Origin: Agaricus subrufescens
Taxonomy: Eukaryota > Basidiomycota > Agaricomycetes > Agaricales > Agaricaceae
Length of the DNA stretch: 64,000 bases
Direction of reading: 5' to 3'
Assembly: GCA_029945375.1 (NCBI GenBank)
Contig: CM057064.1
Span: 1,798,001-1,862,000 of the forward strand
This document shows, one piece after another, positions 25,472-36,729 of the stretch (the first letter of the stretch is position 1; every line of letters starts with the position of its first letter). The translations under genes were made by a program, and so were the position numbers. The notes below the pieces were generated by a model, which was given only the letters and a program-made list of their open reading frames with translations, had not been told where the DNA came from and ran no database searches.

Positions 25472-26599
25472 CTAGGGCACGACAGCGGGTGAGAAGGGCC
25501 GGCGAGGGTCAATTGTATCCGCGTGGTCGTGCGACGAAGCATTCACGGCGTTCCTGTGGTTTTGCCAAGTGACATGGGACTCTGCGTCCGCGGGGACAAA
25601 GAGCTCCGAGTCTTCAAACTCTTCTTGAAGCTCTGGGGGCACCGATCCGGGAACCTTGTCGAGAGGTTGCGGAGGAATCCGGTGTAAGAGGCCAAAGCTT
25701 TGGGTAGCAGTTGAAATGGTTACATGACGAAGAGATCACAGAACCCACGTACCCGAAAACACATCCAAGGAGACCTTCACCACCCCAGTTGCGATTTGGA
25801 ATTAGCACAACTTCCCTCAAAGTACTAAATAGTGTTAGCGCCAACTGTTACAAACTAAGAGACCAAGAACCTACTCGAAGTCGTATGAATACACATAGAC
25901 CCGCAAAGGCCTATCTACGTGCTAGCTTTTATTAGCGGTATCGTATTGGTAGTCAGAGATGCTACTTACTGCTTCAACGACGTCATAAAAGTCATTTTCT
26001 GCGCCGAGCACTCCCCCGGACCAGCCTGTTATTCGGGTTACTTGGTAAAGGGTGTGTAGTTGTATTCGTAGCTTACCGAGTATCCAATCGCCCATCGGTA
26101 CAAGGCCAGCGCTTTCAGCAGGACTTCCTTCATAAACATCGAGAACATGCCACACATTTTCAGTCGCGGACTCTGGTTCGCATATCCTCATGCTGAGACC
26201 GAGTAGGGATGGCTGTGCCTCGGTACCATTGGCAAGAGAATCGGTCGTAGATGAAGACCAAGCACGGGAAGGATGGATTGGAACAACTTGTTGAGGGATC
26301 AATAATCAACACGAAGGAAAGGAAAACGAGGCCTGGATACCTCGTGTTAGTTGGCTTTTATTACTCCACACGAGAAGGTTGAGGACACGCCCTTCGTGAG
26401 ACTCGACAATTCTCTCGAGTTCGGAGGCATCGATGGTCTGGTTGTCGGAGAAAGAGTCTCCCTGGAAGCCGACGACGAAATCGAAGAAAGGCTCAATGTT
26501 GGTTTGGGAGGCTGGAGAATTGGGGGTAACTCGGAGGACATGAAGGCCGCGCGAGGGCACCTGAGCCTGAGAGTTCGAAGTAGACTGGCCAGCACCCAT
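25472..26599 (-). CDS. GRH1: GRASP-type Golgi reassembly stacking protein (Grh1 homologue)
   Basis: A peripheral Golgi/ER-exit-site protein that tethers membranes. The start at 26599 gives MGAGQSTS, with Gly2 available for N-myristoylation as in animal GRASP55/65. Two tandem PDZ-like GRASP domains follow: GLHVLRVTPNSPASQTNIEPFFDFVVG with RVLNLLVWSNK, then LLGLSMRICEPES, WHVLDVYEGSPAESAGL, YDVVEAHIDRPLRVYVYSYDFD and VVLIPNRNWGGEGLLGCVFGYG. The tail is short (PPQPLDKVPG..) and ends SPAVVP or a nearby alternative with the stop at 25472-25474. Yeast Grh1 is acetylated with an amphipathic helix rather than myristoylated, so the Gly2 form here follows the animal arrangement. Short introns; transcribed away from the divergent PPR gene. 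Confidence 0.9.
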
Positions 26600-27043
26600 G
26601 TTGAGGGAGATTTCAGTTTTGGCCGCTCGCACTCAAGCGCACTGCAAACAACTTTCCCCATCCGGAATTGCCCTCAAAAATACATCGTGCAGCAGCATTG
26701 TGTCTCACTGATATGCTTACTGTATTCTAAGTACCTATACACGGTATTTCTGAGATAAATGCCGTCGAATTTTCTTCACTAATGCCCGAGGCAATTCCAT
26801 TGCTCCCGATCCGGCGCGGAACAGTAAACTAGGTCAGCATATCACGTGAACGACTCTCTTTTCTTCTCGTCCAAGCTAAGTTACTGCAACTTGAGCCGAA
26901 AGCTGCCGCAAAAGAGACACAGCTTGCGATAGAGACGCGAAGCTGGATTATTGTCTCCAAAACTCGATTGCCCCTGGCCAATGTGGTACGTACTTCGTCT
27001 GTCCGACTTACAATAGACTGACTCGTTCTCTTGCAGTTGACGA
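26600..27043. promoter_or_regulatory. divergent promoter region between the GRASP and PPR-like genes
   Basis: Two start codons face away from each other across about 440 bp, so both promoters must be here. No clear core motif was identified and no other gene is supported. Confidence 0.5.
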
Positions 27044-29242
27044 ATGTTACTCCGTCGTCGCATTCTTTCCCAAAATTACCTTCTGCCCCAACAACCCTTC
27101 GCTAGAGCCTGTAAAAGCAGCTATTCTAATGGAAAATTGAGCCCCAAGCATCTCCTGGACCGCGATTCGGCTTTGCTCCACGGCCCGAACACGCGACCTC
27201 GGAGCGATGTTCACTCGCCAGGCAACACCGCTGACGTTGTTAACTCGGGCGTTCAGTCATACAAAGTCAGCGTCACTAAATCTATTACTAGACACTTAGT
27301 AGATGAGCAAGCTTTCAGGCAAGCGATACTTTCCGGCGATCCCACCGTCATCGAAGATGTCGTCAAGGATTACTTGCAGCTCCGCAGCTCGAAAGCTACC
27401 AACCTCAAATCCCGGAAACTCCTTAAATTCCTCACTCACCATGACGTCCTCCGTGTTCTAACAATGCGAACTCTGTTGGCCGTCCTTTCTACCCTTCGGC
27501 CCCCCACCGTTATTCTTTCGCCATTGACTATCGAGCACCTTGTCCACCGTTTCGCGTCCCCAAAGCAGACTGAAAATGTCGATGGACATTTGATGGAGCT
27601 TTATCCCCATATTTTATTGCACCTGAACCAGCTGACCCGCGCTAACTCTCGTGCCGTCCTCTATACACCTCCAGAAATCGTGCGCTCAGCTTTTAGATTT
27701 CTTAATGCTTTTCTCCCGATCGACAAAGAGAATGCATTAGGGATGTTCACAATCCTGGCCAACACATATCACATCCCATCTAGTGCAATGGTTGAATCGT
27801 CGTCGTCCCAGACCCTGGAACAAATCATCAGTGTATCTCTCGTTAAAGCCAGCCTCTATTGGAATTGGTATGACATCGCAGAAGACATATTGTCCAAGAC
27901 ACTCGCAAACACCCCCACTCCAGATTCCTTCATTGTTAGACATGCTACCGACTGCTTATATACCCTCTTAATATCTCCCTCACCTACCGGCCTAGAACGC
28001 TGCCTCAAACTCATTTGCATGCTCCACCCCCTGGCCCCCGTACCAGATAACATCATCCGGCAATTTTACGATTCCGCATTGGAGGTCGATGCAACGGGTC
28101 CAGCACGAGATCTCTATGAATTCTCCAAGGATCCCACCATTCTCGGAGCACATTCATATCCCATACCCCAAGGCAGAGCATTGACCTGGCTTATGACCTT
28201 TTTCGTTGAACACGACCAAAAAGAACAACTCTCTCGCGCTTTGGCTGCCGATGTTGCTGAAGGTGGTTTGCCAATACCCATGCAACAACGTGCAAAGTTC
28301 ATCTCTCTTGTTGCCGCACAGGGCTTTGCATCTTCAGCTCGAGCGTTGTGGGAGCATTATGCCAGTGGAAAAGACGATGCCGTAATCCACGGTAATCCGA
28401 GCCTGCTGATACGCATGGTCAGCCTCTTCACTCGTATGGCTCAGACTCAAGAGGACAAGGGCAAAATGACTCTTGGAGAAGAATTTCGCTCATTTGCGTA
28501 CCATGTCATGACTGTGTTTAAGCAGCATCACGCGCCATGGGCGTCCGCACAGCATTGGGCCATGACTTCCTACGCCAGAGCCTGCTTCATTGTCGGAAAA
28601 AATGCGGAAGGATTCAGAGTATTCAAGGCTCTCTTGAGGCGAAAAGAACTACCCGATATGTATGACATCAATGTAGTGTTAAGCGCCATAGCAGCAAAAT
28701 CTCCAACGGCTGCAGCGAGGATGCTCAAGAAGATGGAGAAGAATGGTGTAAAACCAGACGCAGTCAGTATTGGGACTGTGCTGCATCACGCATCGATACA
28801 AGGGCAGGAGGAGGTCAAGGAGGAGATGACACGGCGTGCCATGGAAATAACAAACATCTTCTCGGACGTGCAAGCGTTTGGCGCGCTCATTCGAGCTGTC
28901 GTGCAAATGGAAGACTCTGACACCCCAGAACAGCGCGACTCGAAGCTCCAGATTGCTTGGGATCTCGTCAGCCGATTCACCGAAAGCGGAACTCGAACTT
29001 CTGCTCGAATAGGAAATGTTCTCGTATCCTTGGCTCTACAGGCGGAAAATGCCTTGCTGGCTTTTAGATTTTGGAAAGCGTTGCTGAAAAAGAGTGCGGA
29101 CTATGGCGATAGCAACCAGCGCTTGCAGCGCGGGGCCATCGTGAAGCTCGCAAGAGAGCAAAACAAGCAGGGTAAAATTAGTGGAAAGGATATTCGGATG
29201 ATCATCAGCGAGCTGAACGAATCAAGGACTGTAATGGTTTAA
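27044..29242 (+). CDS. mitochondrial PPR-like helical-repeat protein
   Basis: A 732-residue protein in one uninterrupted exon. The N-terminus (MLLRRRILSQNYLLPQQPFARACKSS) is basic and hydroxylated with no acidic residue, as in a mitochondrial presequence. The body is helical. Pentatricopeptide-like units are clearest near residues 525-600: GFRVFKALLRRKELPDMYDINVVLSAI, then ARMLKKMEKNGVKPDAVSIGTVLHHA. Earlier helical pairs such as PTPDSFIVRHATDCLYTLL are weaker. Proteins of this type bind mitochondrial transcripts for processing, stability or translation, but the specific RNA cannot be inferred. The lack of introns is notable beside intron-rich neighbours. Confidence 0.75.
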   Translation: MLLRRRILSQNYLLPQQPFARACKSSYSNGKLSPKHLLDRDSALLHGPNTRPRSDVHSPGNTADVVNSGVQSYKVSVTKSITRHLVDEQAFRQAILSGDPTVIEDVVKDYLQLRSSKATNLKSRKLLKFLTHHDVLRVLTMRTLLAVLSTLRPPTVILSPLTIEHLVHRFASPKQTENVDGHLMELYPHILLHLNQLTRANSRAVLYTPPEIVRSAFRFLNAFLPIDKENALGMFTILANTYHIPSSAMVESSSSQTLEQIISVSLVKASLYWNWYDIAEDILSKTLANTPTPDSFIVRHATDCLYTLLISPSPTGLERCLKLICMLHPLAPVPDNIIRQFYDSALEVDATGPARDLYEFSKDPTILGAHSYPIPQGRALTWLMTFFVEHDQKEQLSRALAADVAEGGLPIPMQQRAKFISLVAAQGFASSARALWEHYASGKDDAVIHGNPSLLIRMVSLFTRMAQTQEDKGKMTLGEEFRSFAYHVMTVFKQHHAPWASAQHWAMTSYARACFIVGKNAEGFRVFKALLRRKELPDMYDINVVLSAIAAKSPTAAARMLKKMEKNGVKPDAVSIGTVLHHASIQGQEEVKEEMTRRAMEITNIFSDVQAFGALIRAVVQMEDSDTPEQRDSKLQIAWDLVSRFTESGTRTSARIGNVLVSLALQAENALLAFRFWKALLKKSADYGDSNQRLQRGAIVKLAREQNKQGKISGKDIRMIISELNESRTVMV

Positions 29243-29811
29243 CTTAGTGTAGTTGCTCATTAGTTCATAAATCTGAGTCGGTTATAATTAGAGGCGTGGA
29301 TGCGTCAACTTAGTTTCGCGTGGCTGGGTGGGGTCGTCACGGAACCCCCCGCATTAAGAAGCAATCGGCAATGTGGGAGAAGCAAAAATAGGGGTGCAGG
29401 TTCTTCCTGACTTGAGAAAAATACCGATGTATCGCTCAGAGGCACTGATGGGATCAAGGGCAGAGAGAAACTGAAAAGAGTCGAGTGTGCCAAAGTACTG
29501 GATCCGGAGATAAGCCGAGCCCTGGCTACAGTGTGAACTGGCTTGTTCTCGTGATATCGGTCCATGTTGGGATCCACGCGCCACAGATTCAACTGTGTTG
29601 CGCTCTCTTGAGTATCTGCCCATTCCTGATCTATTCGATATAAATCATTGGAAGCAGGCATTTTGAGTTTGCCCAGTGGCCGACCTGTAAACAAGTGTGC
29701 CACGGGGACAACAAACATTCCGCTGCCTCAAAAATCAAGACACAACTCTTGACAAATCGCTTCGACCCCGCATTCCCGTCACATCCTATTATCATTCCTC
29801 TCCCCACGATC
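29243..29811. other. intergenic stretch before the Zn2Cys6 regulator
   Basis: About 570 bp between two plus-strand genes, holding the regulator's promoter. A minus-strand frame (29305-29718) is open but shows no family I know, and is listed separately at low confidence. No RNA gene seen. Confidence 0.5.
29305..29661 (-). CDS. possible small minus-strand gene of unknown function
   Basis: An open frame from ATG 29661 (MPASNDLYRIDQEWADTQES) runs to a stop at 29305-29307, and an in-frame ATG at 29718 would lengthen it. The first 45 residues look protein-like (LNLWRVDPNMDRYHENKPVH). After about 29540 the overlapping frame, ending IGIFLKSGRTCTPIFASPTL, reads more like protein than the primary frame. 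That could mean an intron or frameshift, or simply chance. I recognise no family. Confidence 0.2.
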   Translation of the reverse strand: MPASNDLYRIDQEWADTQESATQLNLWRVDPNMDRYHENKPVHTVARARLISGSSTLAHSTLFSFSLPLIPSVPLSDTSVFFSSQEEPAPLFLLLPHCRLLLNAGGSVTTPPSHAKLS

Positions 29812-32627
29812 ATGCCTGCAGCTCGAGCTAAGAAAGAGAATAGTTCCGCCACGCCTCCATCCGACGATGCACATCTCAAGGAATCTCAATCCGAAAACAG
29901 CAAGAGCAAGAGAAAGTATGTCCTAATTGCCCGATTTTTTTCCGGCTCTGCCTTCATGCTTCGTCCTCTTCACCCCCGCATCCCCGCCTCATCGCCTTGC
30001 ATTTCGTTTGCCTTCTGACAATTTTGCACCCGCCCTATGACTCTTTCTCTTACCTCTGACTCCAACTGACTGACATTCATGTTGTCCATTAGACGTCAAT
30101 CACAAAGTTTGTCTCCTTTTTCAAAATTTCTCCTTCCCCCCCTGAACCTTGCTCGTAGGCTGCGATGCTTGCAGGGCGCGTAAAGTGCGCTGCGCTCGAG
30201 AGAATCCTGAGGACCCGAAACAGTCATGCAAACACTGTATCACCCTTGGCATCCCATGCACCTATGATTATCAGCCCAAAAAAAGGGGCCCGCCAAACCT
30301 GTACGTTAATACTCGGTTTCACTTCCCTTTTTCTAAGGCGCCTATCAAAGTTACCTGAGACGGCTTCAAGAGGCTGCCGCTGCTGCCGCGACAAACCAGT
30401 CGGAAAGTCCAAATGAGGCAGAAAATGCCGCATCGCCCGTCTCTAGCGTAGCCAGCCCTCCAAAGAGCGTTATATCGCCATCTATAGGAGCCAAGAGCCC
30501 CCCTGGATACCTCGAGCCTACAGTGAACCCGCTACCGCCCTCATCTGTCCCCCTGCCCCCTTCTCGGTATCCCATCGCCGCAGACTCTTATCACCCTCAC
30601 TATCCTCAAAGTCAGATCTCATCCTCATATTCGAGCCTCCGTTCCAATGACACCACCAATAACAACAATAACAACAACGGTCTTCTTAATTCACACTCGA
30701 CGCCAAAATCTGAGGAACCTCACTCTTACCGTTCACCGTCTGACCAATACAGTTCTTATCCTATGTATGATTGGTCGTACAAACAGCATCAAACCCCAGC
30801 CATTCTGCCCCCTTCGACGGTACCACCCCTATCCTATTATTACAGACCACGACGATTGGAAGAAATCGCACCGAGAGACACCATATCCTTGATCATCGCG
30901 CTCTTTTTCGATTTTGTTTATCCTTTGACTCCGTGCATTCATAAACCTTCTTTCATGGCCGACCTTCATGCCCGGAGGGAAGAACGGGATCCACTTTTCT
31001 TTGCACTCGTCATGTCCACGGTAGCATCAACGTTAGTACAGGTGCCTCGATCATACTTGCCCATGGAACGACCTGTTGTGCGAAAATTGGCTCAAGTATG
31101 TTCAACATACATATTCCGTGTTCAAGCAGCTGACCTACTTCCAGACCTGCTATGAAGCAAGTAGACATATTTCTGTCTCATCTTACGATCCACCGACTTC
31201 TATGCATGTGGTCATTCGCTACTTGTGGGTAGAATAAATCTAAAATCCCCCACTTCTAATTCTCAACGATCCAATCACTAGTGATTGCATTTATCATTTT
31301 TGTGAAGGCCATGATGCTACACAACACGCCGCTTTCGGAGAAGCTGCTCACATCGCCGTTACATTGCGTATGCACGAAGAAGCATCTTACGAGGGGCTGG
31401 ACCCCATCGAATGTGAAGTGCGCCGACGCACCTTCTGGCTACTGTTCGGAGGTACACAATTGCCCCTATTCTTCAATACTTTTGACTAATTTTCAATAGC
31501 TGACAAGTCGATGTCCATACTCCTGGGAAGACCAATTTGCCTTAGAGACGAGGATTGCACTGTTCATTTCCCCAAAGAGCTCGATGACGAGTAGTACGTC
31601 TTGTAAGGGCTATGAACTGAGGTCATCGGTTAACCATTCCTTTTAGCATTACACCCAGTGCTTACCTACCACAGCCACACGGAAAGACAGCGCTTGTCTC
31701 CGGCCTGAACTACATTTCCAGAATATTTGCGCTACTTGGTGAAATCCTCGTACGCATTCGGGTGGACAAGCGATCTCCTCCTCAGGGTCAATTTGCTACT
31801 GCTCGACTGGAAGAGGTGCAATCCTTGCTCTCAAGGATTCTAGCTGCCCTTAGTCATGCACCGGAACCTCTGCGACTCAAGCAAGTGCACTCTCAAACAC
31901 ATATTCCTCCCGAATATGGAGGTGCAGGTTTCCGTCAAGCTACCTTTGCCGAAGTGAAAGACTTTTTCGATAATCCTAATGCCTCACGAGCGAACGCATT
32001 GAACCCGTTCCTCGTAATGCAGGCTAACTTATATGTGACGCAGGTTTGATTTGTTACTACTGTTGGTTTTCTAGCCACTTACATGGTGTCTAGCAACTGG
32101 TCCGATTTGTCATTGAGCAATACAGGGATGAATTACTTATGTCGTTGCAAGGCAACCTCGACGAGCAGCAGGTTGCTGAAGACCGTGAAGTTGTCGCTAG
32201 TGATCTTTTAAATATTTTGCATAGGTATGTCCGCAAATTTTCAAAAAAAATATGTTCAGCTTGACTCAGTTTCTCCGCAGCATTCCCATACAATCCATTG
32301 CAACCAATGGTCCGAGCTTGGTTCACAAAGTGCGCTTCGTTGCATCGACGCTTCTTGATGCTGTACGTAAGGCGGAAACGGCTCCCGCCTCGGCTGCGCG
32401 GGCGCATGCCTACCTATGTAAGAACAGAACTGATTATCTCTAACATACTGTACCGAACTGACGTGGGATCTCAGGGGATTTTCTCAGTATCCTCTCCGAA
32501 ATCGAAAGGAATTATTTGTAAGTGAACCTTTTTTGTGTTGTAGACTCTGTTTTTGACCCTGGGTTCCAGGCTTGATGATGACAGAGACGGAACGTCCAGC
32601 GGTGATGGGATGACAATGGTGGGATGA
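29812..32627 (+). CDS. Zn2Cys6 fungal transcription factor
   Basis: A nuclear DNA-binding regulator. The binuclear zinc cluster is CDACRARKVRCAREN..CKHCITLGIPC (30160-30270), followed by the basic linker KKRGPPNLYLRRLQ. Exon structure is resolved here: exon 1 is 29812-29915, a 14-nt microexon 30093-30106 supplies R-Q-S-Q, and exon 3 opens at 30159. Without the microexon the frame does not reach the zinc cluster. A Ser/Pro region with an Asn run (about 30645-30675) precedes the fungal-specific factor domain (PF04082 type): IALFFDFVYPLTPCIHKPSF, RRRTFWLLFGADKSMSILLGRP. The end reads DGMTMVG and TGA at 32625-32627. About 700 residues. The target genes cannot be told. A Ser- or Asn-rich segment of this kind often serves as an activation region. 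Confidence 0.9.
30093..30106 (+). other. 14-nt microexon immediately before the zinc cluster
   Basis: The sequence ACGTCAATCACAAA is flanked by a TTAG acceptor (ending 30092) and a GTTTGT donor (from 30107). It supplies 1+12+1 nt, keeping exon 1 (ending phase 2 at 29915) in frame with exon 3 (from 30159) and giving KRQSQS directly before the first zinc-cluster Cys. The preceding intron, 29916-30092, is 177 nt, about three times longer than the others here. Confidence 0.75.
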
Positions 32628-32926
32628 GTTATGTTTGTAAATTGCTGATCTCGGACATGTTCTTTCATTATTATGCCACCAATGATATCTCTCGTATACC
32701 CCTAACGGAAGAGACATATGTATTTTATATATTTGTATCGTGATTGACCCCGGCCCTTGTACATAACATAACCAACAGTAAAGTCGAGTTTGTAGACCGG
32801 GAGGTGGACCTATTAAATTACCTTGTATGTACCCGGCAATTGCCGAAAACAACGAGGAAGCAACCCCCACGCCAACGTTCATCACTTAGTCTCATCGTAT
32901 TCTAGGACACCTATTAATTCAATACT

Positions 32927-34331
32927 ATGGATATCTCAAGTGACGAAACGCAACTATCTTCACACCCCGACAAGATATTAACAGAGGAAGAAGCAGCACG
33001 GTACGATCGCCAAATGAGGCTATGGGGAATAGAGGCTCAGCAAAGGTAGTCTTCTGTATTGGCCGTATTTTCTCCGAGCAATGGCTTCATGATATTTACA
33101 GGATGAGAAATGCTGTCATTCTGGTTGTGAGAATGCGCGGTGTCGCTACGGAGGCCATTAAAAATATGGTGCTTGCAGGCATTGGGAAATTGGTTATCGT
33201 AGACGCTGAAAACGTTACCGAAGAGGACCTAGGCTGTGGCTTTTTTTTCAGAGAGGAGGACGTTGGACGAAAGGTAAGGGCTGTCCACCTTCCTGCTCTC
33301 GGATATTTGGTGGTAATACGTCGGGCACTTCCAGAGACTTGATGTCGCCAAACCAAGAATTGAAAGGCTTAACCCCCTCGTGAATGTGGAGACAATTACT
33401 GATCTGACAAATTTGGAAGGCATGGCCTTTGAGAACCTGATCCAAAGCGTCGATTTGGTCTGCGTCACTGACTACGATAGGGAGAATTTGGTCTGATCTT
33501 CTTTCTATGGGAACAAAATTATCTCTTATTATGATATTACCAGCTTCGCATTAACGAAACCTGTCGGCGATACGGCAAATCCTTTTATGCAGGGGGCTCT
33601 TATGGATTCTTCGGTTACATTTTCTGTGACCTGATGGAACACGAGTATCTCTCACCGTACGCATCTCAAATACCAGCGTTTGGAATTTTTTTGACACGCA
33701 TTTACATTCTATGCATCTCTAAACTTTCTGTGGACTTCCCTTCACGGCCTCCAGGGACCGGACAGCTCCAAAGGAAGCACCTCGAACCATTAAAAGAAAA
33801 GCGACTTACTGCCCACTTGCGGCGGCTCTAGAATTCAAATGGACTGGATTAAATAAACGACAGACGAAGGAGGTCAATCCTGCATTATTTTTTAGCATTC
33901 TCGGTACGAAAACCTGGTTAGTGGTCGGTCATTTACTCAATTTTAAGTACTAGGGCTCTGGCAATATGAATTCTCACATAAAAGCTTGCCTCTCGACAAC
34001 TCTTCGGCCGCAGAAGTCCAAACAATGGCCAGCTCGTTGATGTCGACGGCCGACGTAAACAAACAAGCCATACAGGAAGTGCCCGTAGATCTCATCGAGT
34101 ATTGTTCTTCTCGAGTCAATAAGAATGCCCTTCTCACTCCGAAATTTTTCCTCCAGATCGTTATCTAACGGAGCAAGGCACGAATTCAACCCAGTCTGTG
34201 CAATCGTTGGAGGTGTCCTCGGGCAAGACATACTGAAAGCCTTGGGCGGTCGAGATCCCCCCATTGCTAATTTCTTTGTGTTCGACGGGAGCACAGGTGG
34301 AGGGACTGTCTGTCGCCTTAATATGTCATGA
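32927..34331 (+). CDS. AOS1: SUMO-activating enzyme subunit Aos1/SAE1
   Basis: Aos1 pairs with Uba2 to form the SUMO E1, which adenylates SUMO. The start reads MDISSDETQLSSHPDKILTEE, then RYDRQMRLWGIEAQQR and, after a short intron, ILVVRMRGVATEAIKNMVLAG with IGKLVIVDAENVTEEDLG. Next come RIERLNPLVNVETITDL, VDLVCVTDYDRENL and YGKSFYAGGSYGFFGYIFCDL. The C-terminal half reads TIKRKATYCPLAAALEFKW, TGLNKRQTKEVNPALFFSIL and ends CAIVGGVLGQDILKALGG, FVFDGSTGGGTVCRLNMS. Like all Aos1 proteins it lacks the catalytic Cys, which is in Uba2. Stop at 34329-34331. About six introns, one of roughly 100 nt after HEYLSP. The SUMO protease Ulp2 also lies in this window (2.7-6.6 kb). Confidence 0.92.
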
Positions 34332-36729
34332 GCAAACATAGTACGTCAATAACAAATGCCTATATCCGTAACCCTCCGTGCTTTCGAACTTGCTCTGTTT
34401 TTCCGAATATCAATGTCATTGTATCAGAAGCATCGTTGACGGAGTTACCATTTTGCCTCAGGATCGCTGACATAGGTACGTAAAGCCTTGCAAATCGCTT
34501 TGTTGACCTGACCCAGTTATGGGCGACCTACCAATTGGGTTGCCACTTGAAGAAAAACATTGGCAAAGTCGCTCGTCTATGTTCTATGTGAAAGTCCTTA
34601 CATACGCTTCATGCAATACCCAAATGCACGGCTTTGGTGTGGACTCCTCATCGTCGGCTGGACAATTCTTAAAGGCCGCATCACTCAAGGTCCGAGAAAG
34701 TTATGTATCATGATAGTTGACGTGAGTGAAAAAAAAGTTGCGATCAGAATCATATTGATAGCAAAAAGAATACAGAACTGGGTATGGAATGTAAACATTT
34801 TAGTATCTAGGGATGATTGCCTTTTTCCGATGTCAATCATATGCCCTGGTGACATTTTACATATGGAGACTTTACCACGGAGATTATCCCGCCTTTGAAT
34901 CGGACCTGCCTATCCTGGAAGATACTAGTCGTTTATTGCAGTAAACAAAACGATCTTATCCCACGATGAGCTATTAACCACTAACACACCGAAATGGCTT
35001 TCGCAACCAGATTCTATCAATTACTCGGTTTGATTTTCACCCCTGGTCTTGGTCGATTGGAGTCACCACAGATGGTGCGATCGACCCTACACGTTGTAGT
35101 TCTCTTTGCTGAGAATTTAATGCCGTATAAGTGACAATGCATTGGATTCGCCCATGGAGATTCCCTTGAGGTTTCTCGTGATACAAGAAATGCTGATCTG
35201 GGTTTAGTCCCATCCCCAGACCCCAGATTTTTCCTTTCTTGGTAGGTATAGCATTTCGCCGTCTTGTGCTCAAATGTATATTAATGAGAATGCCACATTC
35301 TAGATGGATTGCGGGGCCGGTATGCTAGACAATGTGCTAACTGTACCTGACGGCTCTTCGTAACTCGTGCCGAATCAATTATGGAAGAACGATGAATCCA
35401 CTACAACTACTTGTTAGCCCATTCGGATTTGGTTGGTCGATCGGCGTCGCGGCCCCGGTGTGGAGACTTGGTAATACCCCCTCAGGTCCCCCATCCTCTT
35501 CGACGGCACTTTATCGGGTGAGTCGATTAAAAATGATGAAAAGGAACAGAAGCTAAGACCTCTACAAATGGAAGGTCGGTAAGAGGAAAAAGTATTCTAG
35601 CGCCAAACTTCCTTAGCGTCTCAACAGATCCCAGAGTCCTCAGGTGCCAGGAATCTCTGAGCATTAATATGCTTGGCGTGTGATACTATTTTTAGACTGC
35701 ACATTTTGGGATGCTGACCTCGTGCACCCGCCTCGACCGATGGACACCTGCCTCGGCACTTTTACAGAGTTTAATGTGCGCCGCATCCCATTTACTCTTC
35801 TTTGTAATGGAAAGTCGAACCCTAGAGGGCACCAAATCTGGCTTACAAACTAGGGGAGTATGATCTACGACCATCTTAAATCTGACAAATGCGTATGCAG
35901 CGAACCTCATGGAACCCCGTGTTCCTTGAGGGTCACCCGGGACCATACGCTGGCAGAGGAATCAGTATATGTGCAACGTGCACTACCCGTCGTTAAATTT
36001 TAATATCTATGGCGATCGGTTTGAGTACTGCCGTTGCCGGAGTATGCACACCGGCGGTATATCTCTTTTTCTCTCGGATGACATCTGGTTTCAAAACACA
36101 TGGTCGAGATCGAAATTTTCGCCTTATGCAAGGGTTCTTCGAAATTGGACTTCCGATAGTTCAACTCTTCGCGAGTATTCACATATGCGTGGATATTTGA
36201 AATTTCACGATACCCTGAGAAATTTTCGGTTGGGACTCCACTTCAATTGTTTCTCTCGAAGGAACCTGAAAGATGTGTGTGACCGCGACCAGTCTTTGGT
36301 ACCGAGCACCCCAGTAATGAAAAAACAATTACGTGAGTTACCATCTAGCAGGGCTGAAGGTAGCTCAAAAGCCGATCCAGTCGGGCTGAAGCCCACCGAG
36401 ATATTGAAGGCCGCCATTCCTCATGGCAAGACTGCAAATTTGGTAAATATTGCTCACGCTAGTCCAATCCCATGCACCGATGACCTGGGCTCGGAGTTCG
36501 AATCGGGCTAGTGTGAACCCAATGTAGTTGCTGATCACCCAGTCCTGATGCAAGCCAGGTCAGCTTTCCAGGTGTTGTAAGCAGCATGACATAGGTCTCA
36601 TGGGTGCGAAAGCATCTGCCTTTGGTGGATTTAAAATTTCCCTACTTATATTAAAAATCACCAGACTGAGCCCGGTAGGTGTAGTACTTAGGAGTATCTA
36701 GCTTTTCTTTTGCACTGCTTCCGACTGTT
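34332..36729. other. 2.4-kb stretch with no recognisable gene
   Basis: The longest gene-poor interval in the window. Open frames are short. The longest (plus strand, 35969-36511, 180 codons) has no family signature. An overlapping frame at about 36009-36200 has hydrophobic stretches (STAVAGVCTPAVYLFF, FFEIGLPIVQLFASI) and then stops. Another at about 34560-34700 has one hydrophobic segment. These could be eroded membrane-protein exons or chance. No terminal repeats, reverse transcriptase or transposase motif was seen. A TATA-like stretch near 36645-36655 may belong to the downstream flavoprotein gene. Confidence 0.5.

Noticed and set aside
30640..30690. Asn-codon run as a mobile or structural repeat
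   Set aside because: Short in-frame AAT/AAC repeat typical of low-complexity regions in transcription factors.
35969..36511. 180-codon plus-strand open frame
   Set aside because: No family signature, odd composition, and overlapping frames are equally plausible; not supported as a gene.
36480..36520. tRNA-like B box (GTTCGAATC) near 36498
   Set aside because: The flanking stems do not pair and no A box or acceptor stem fits on either strand.
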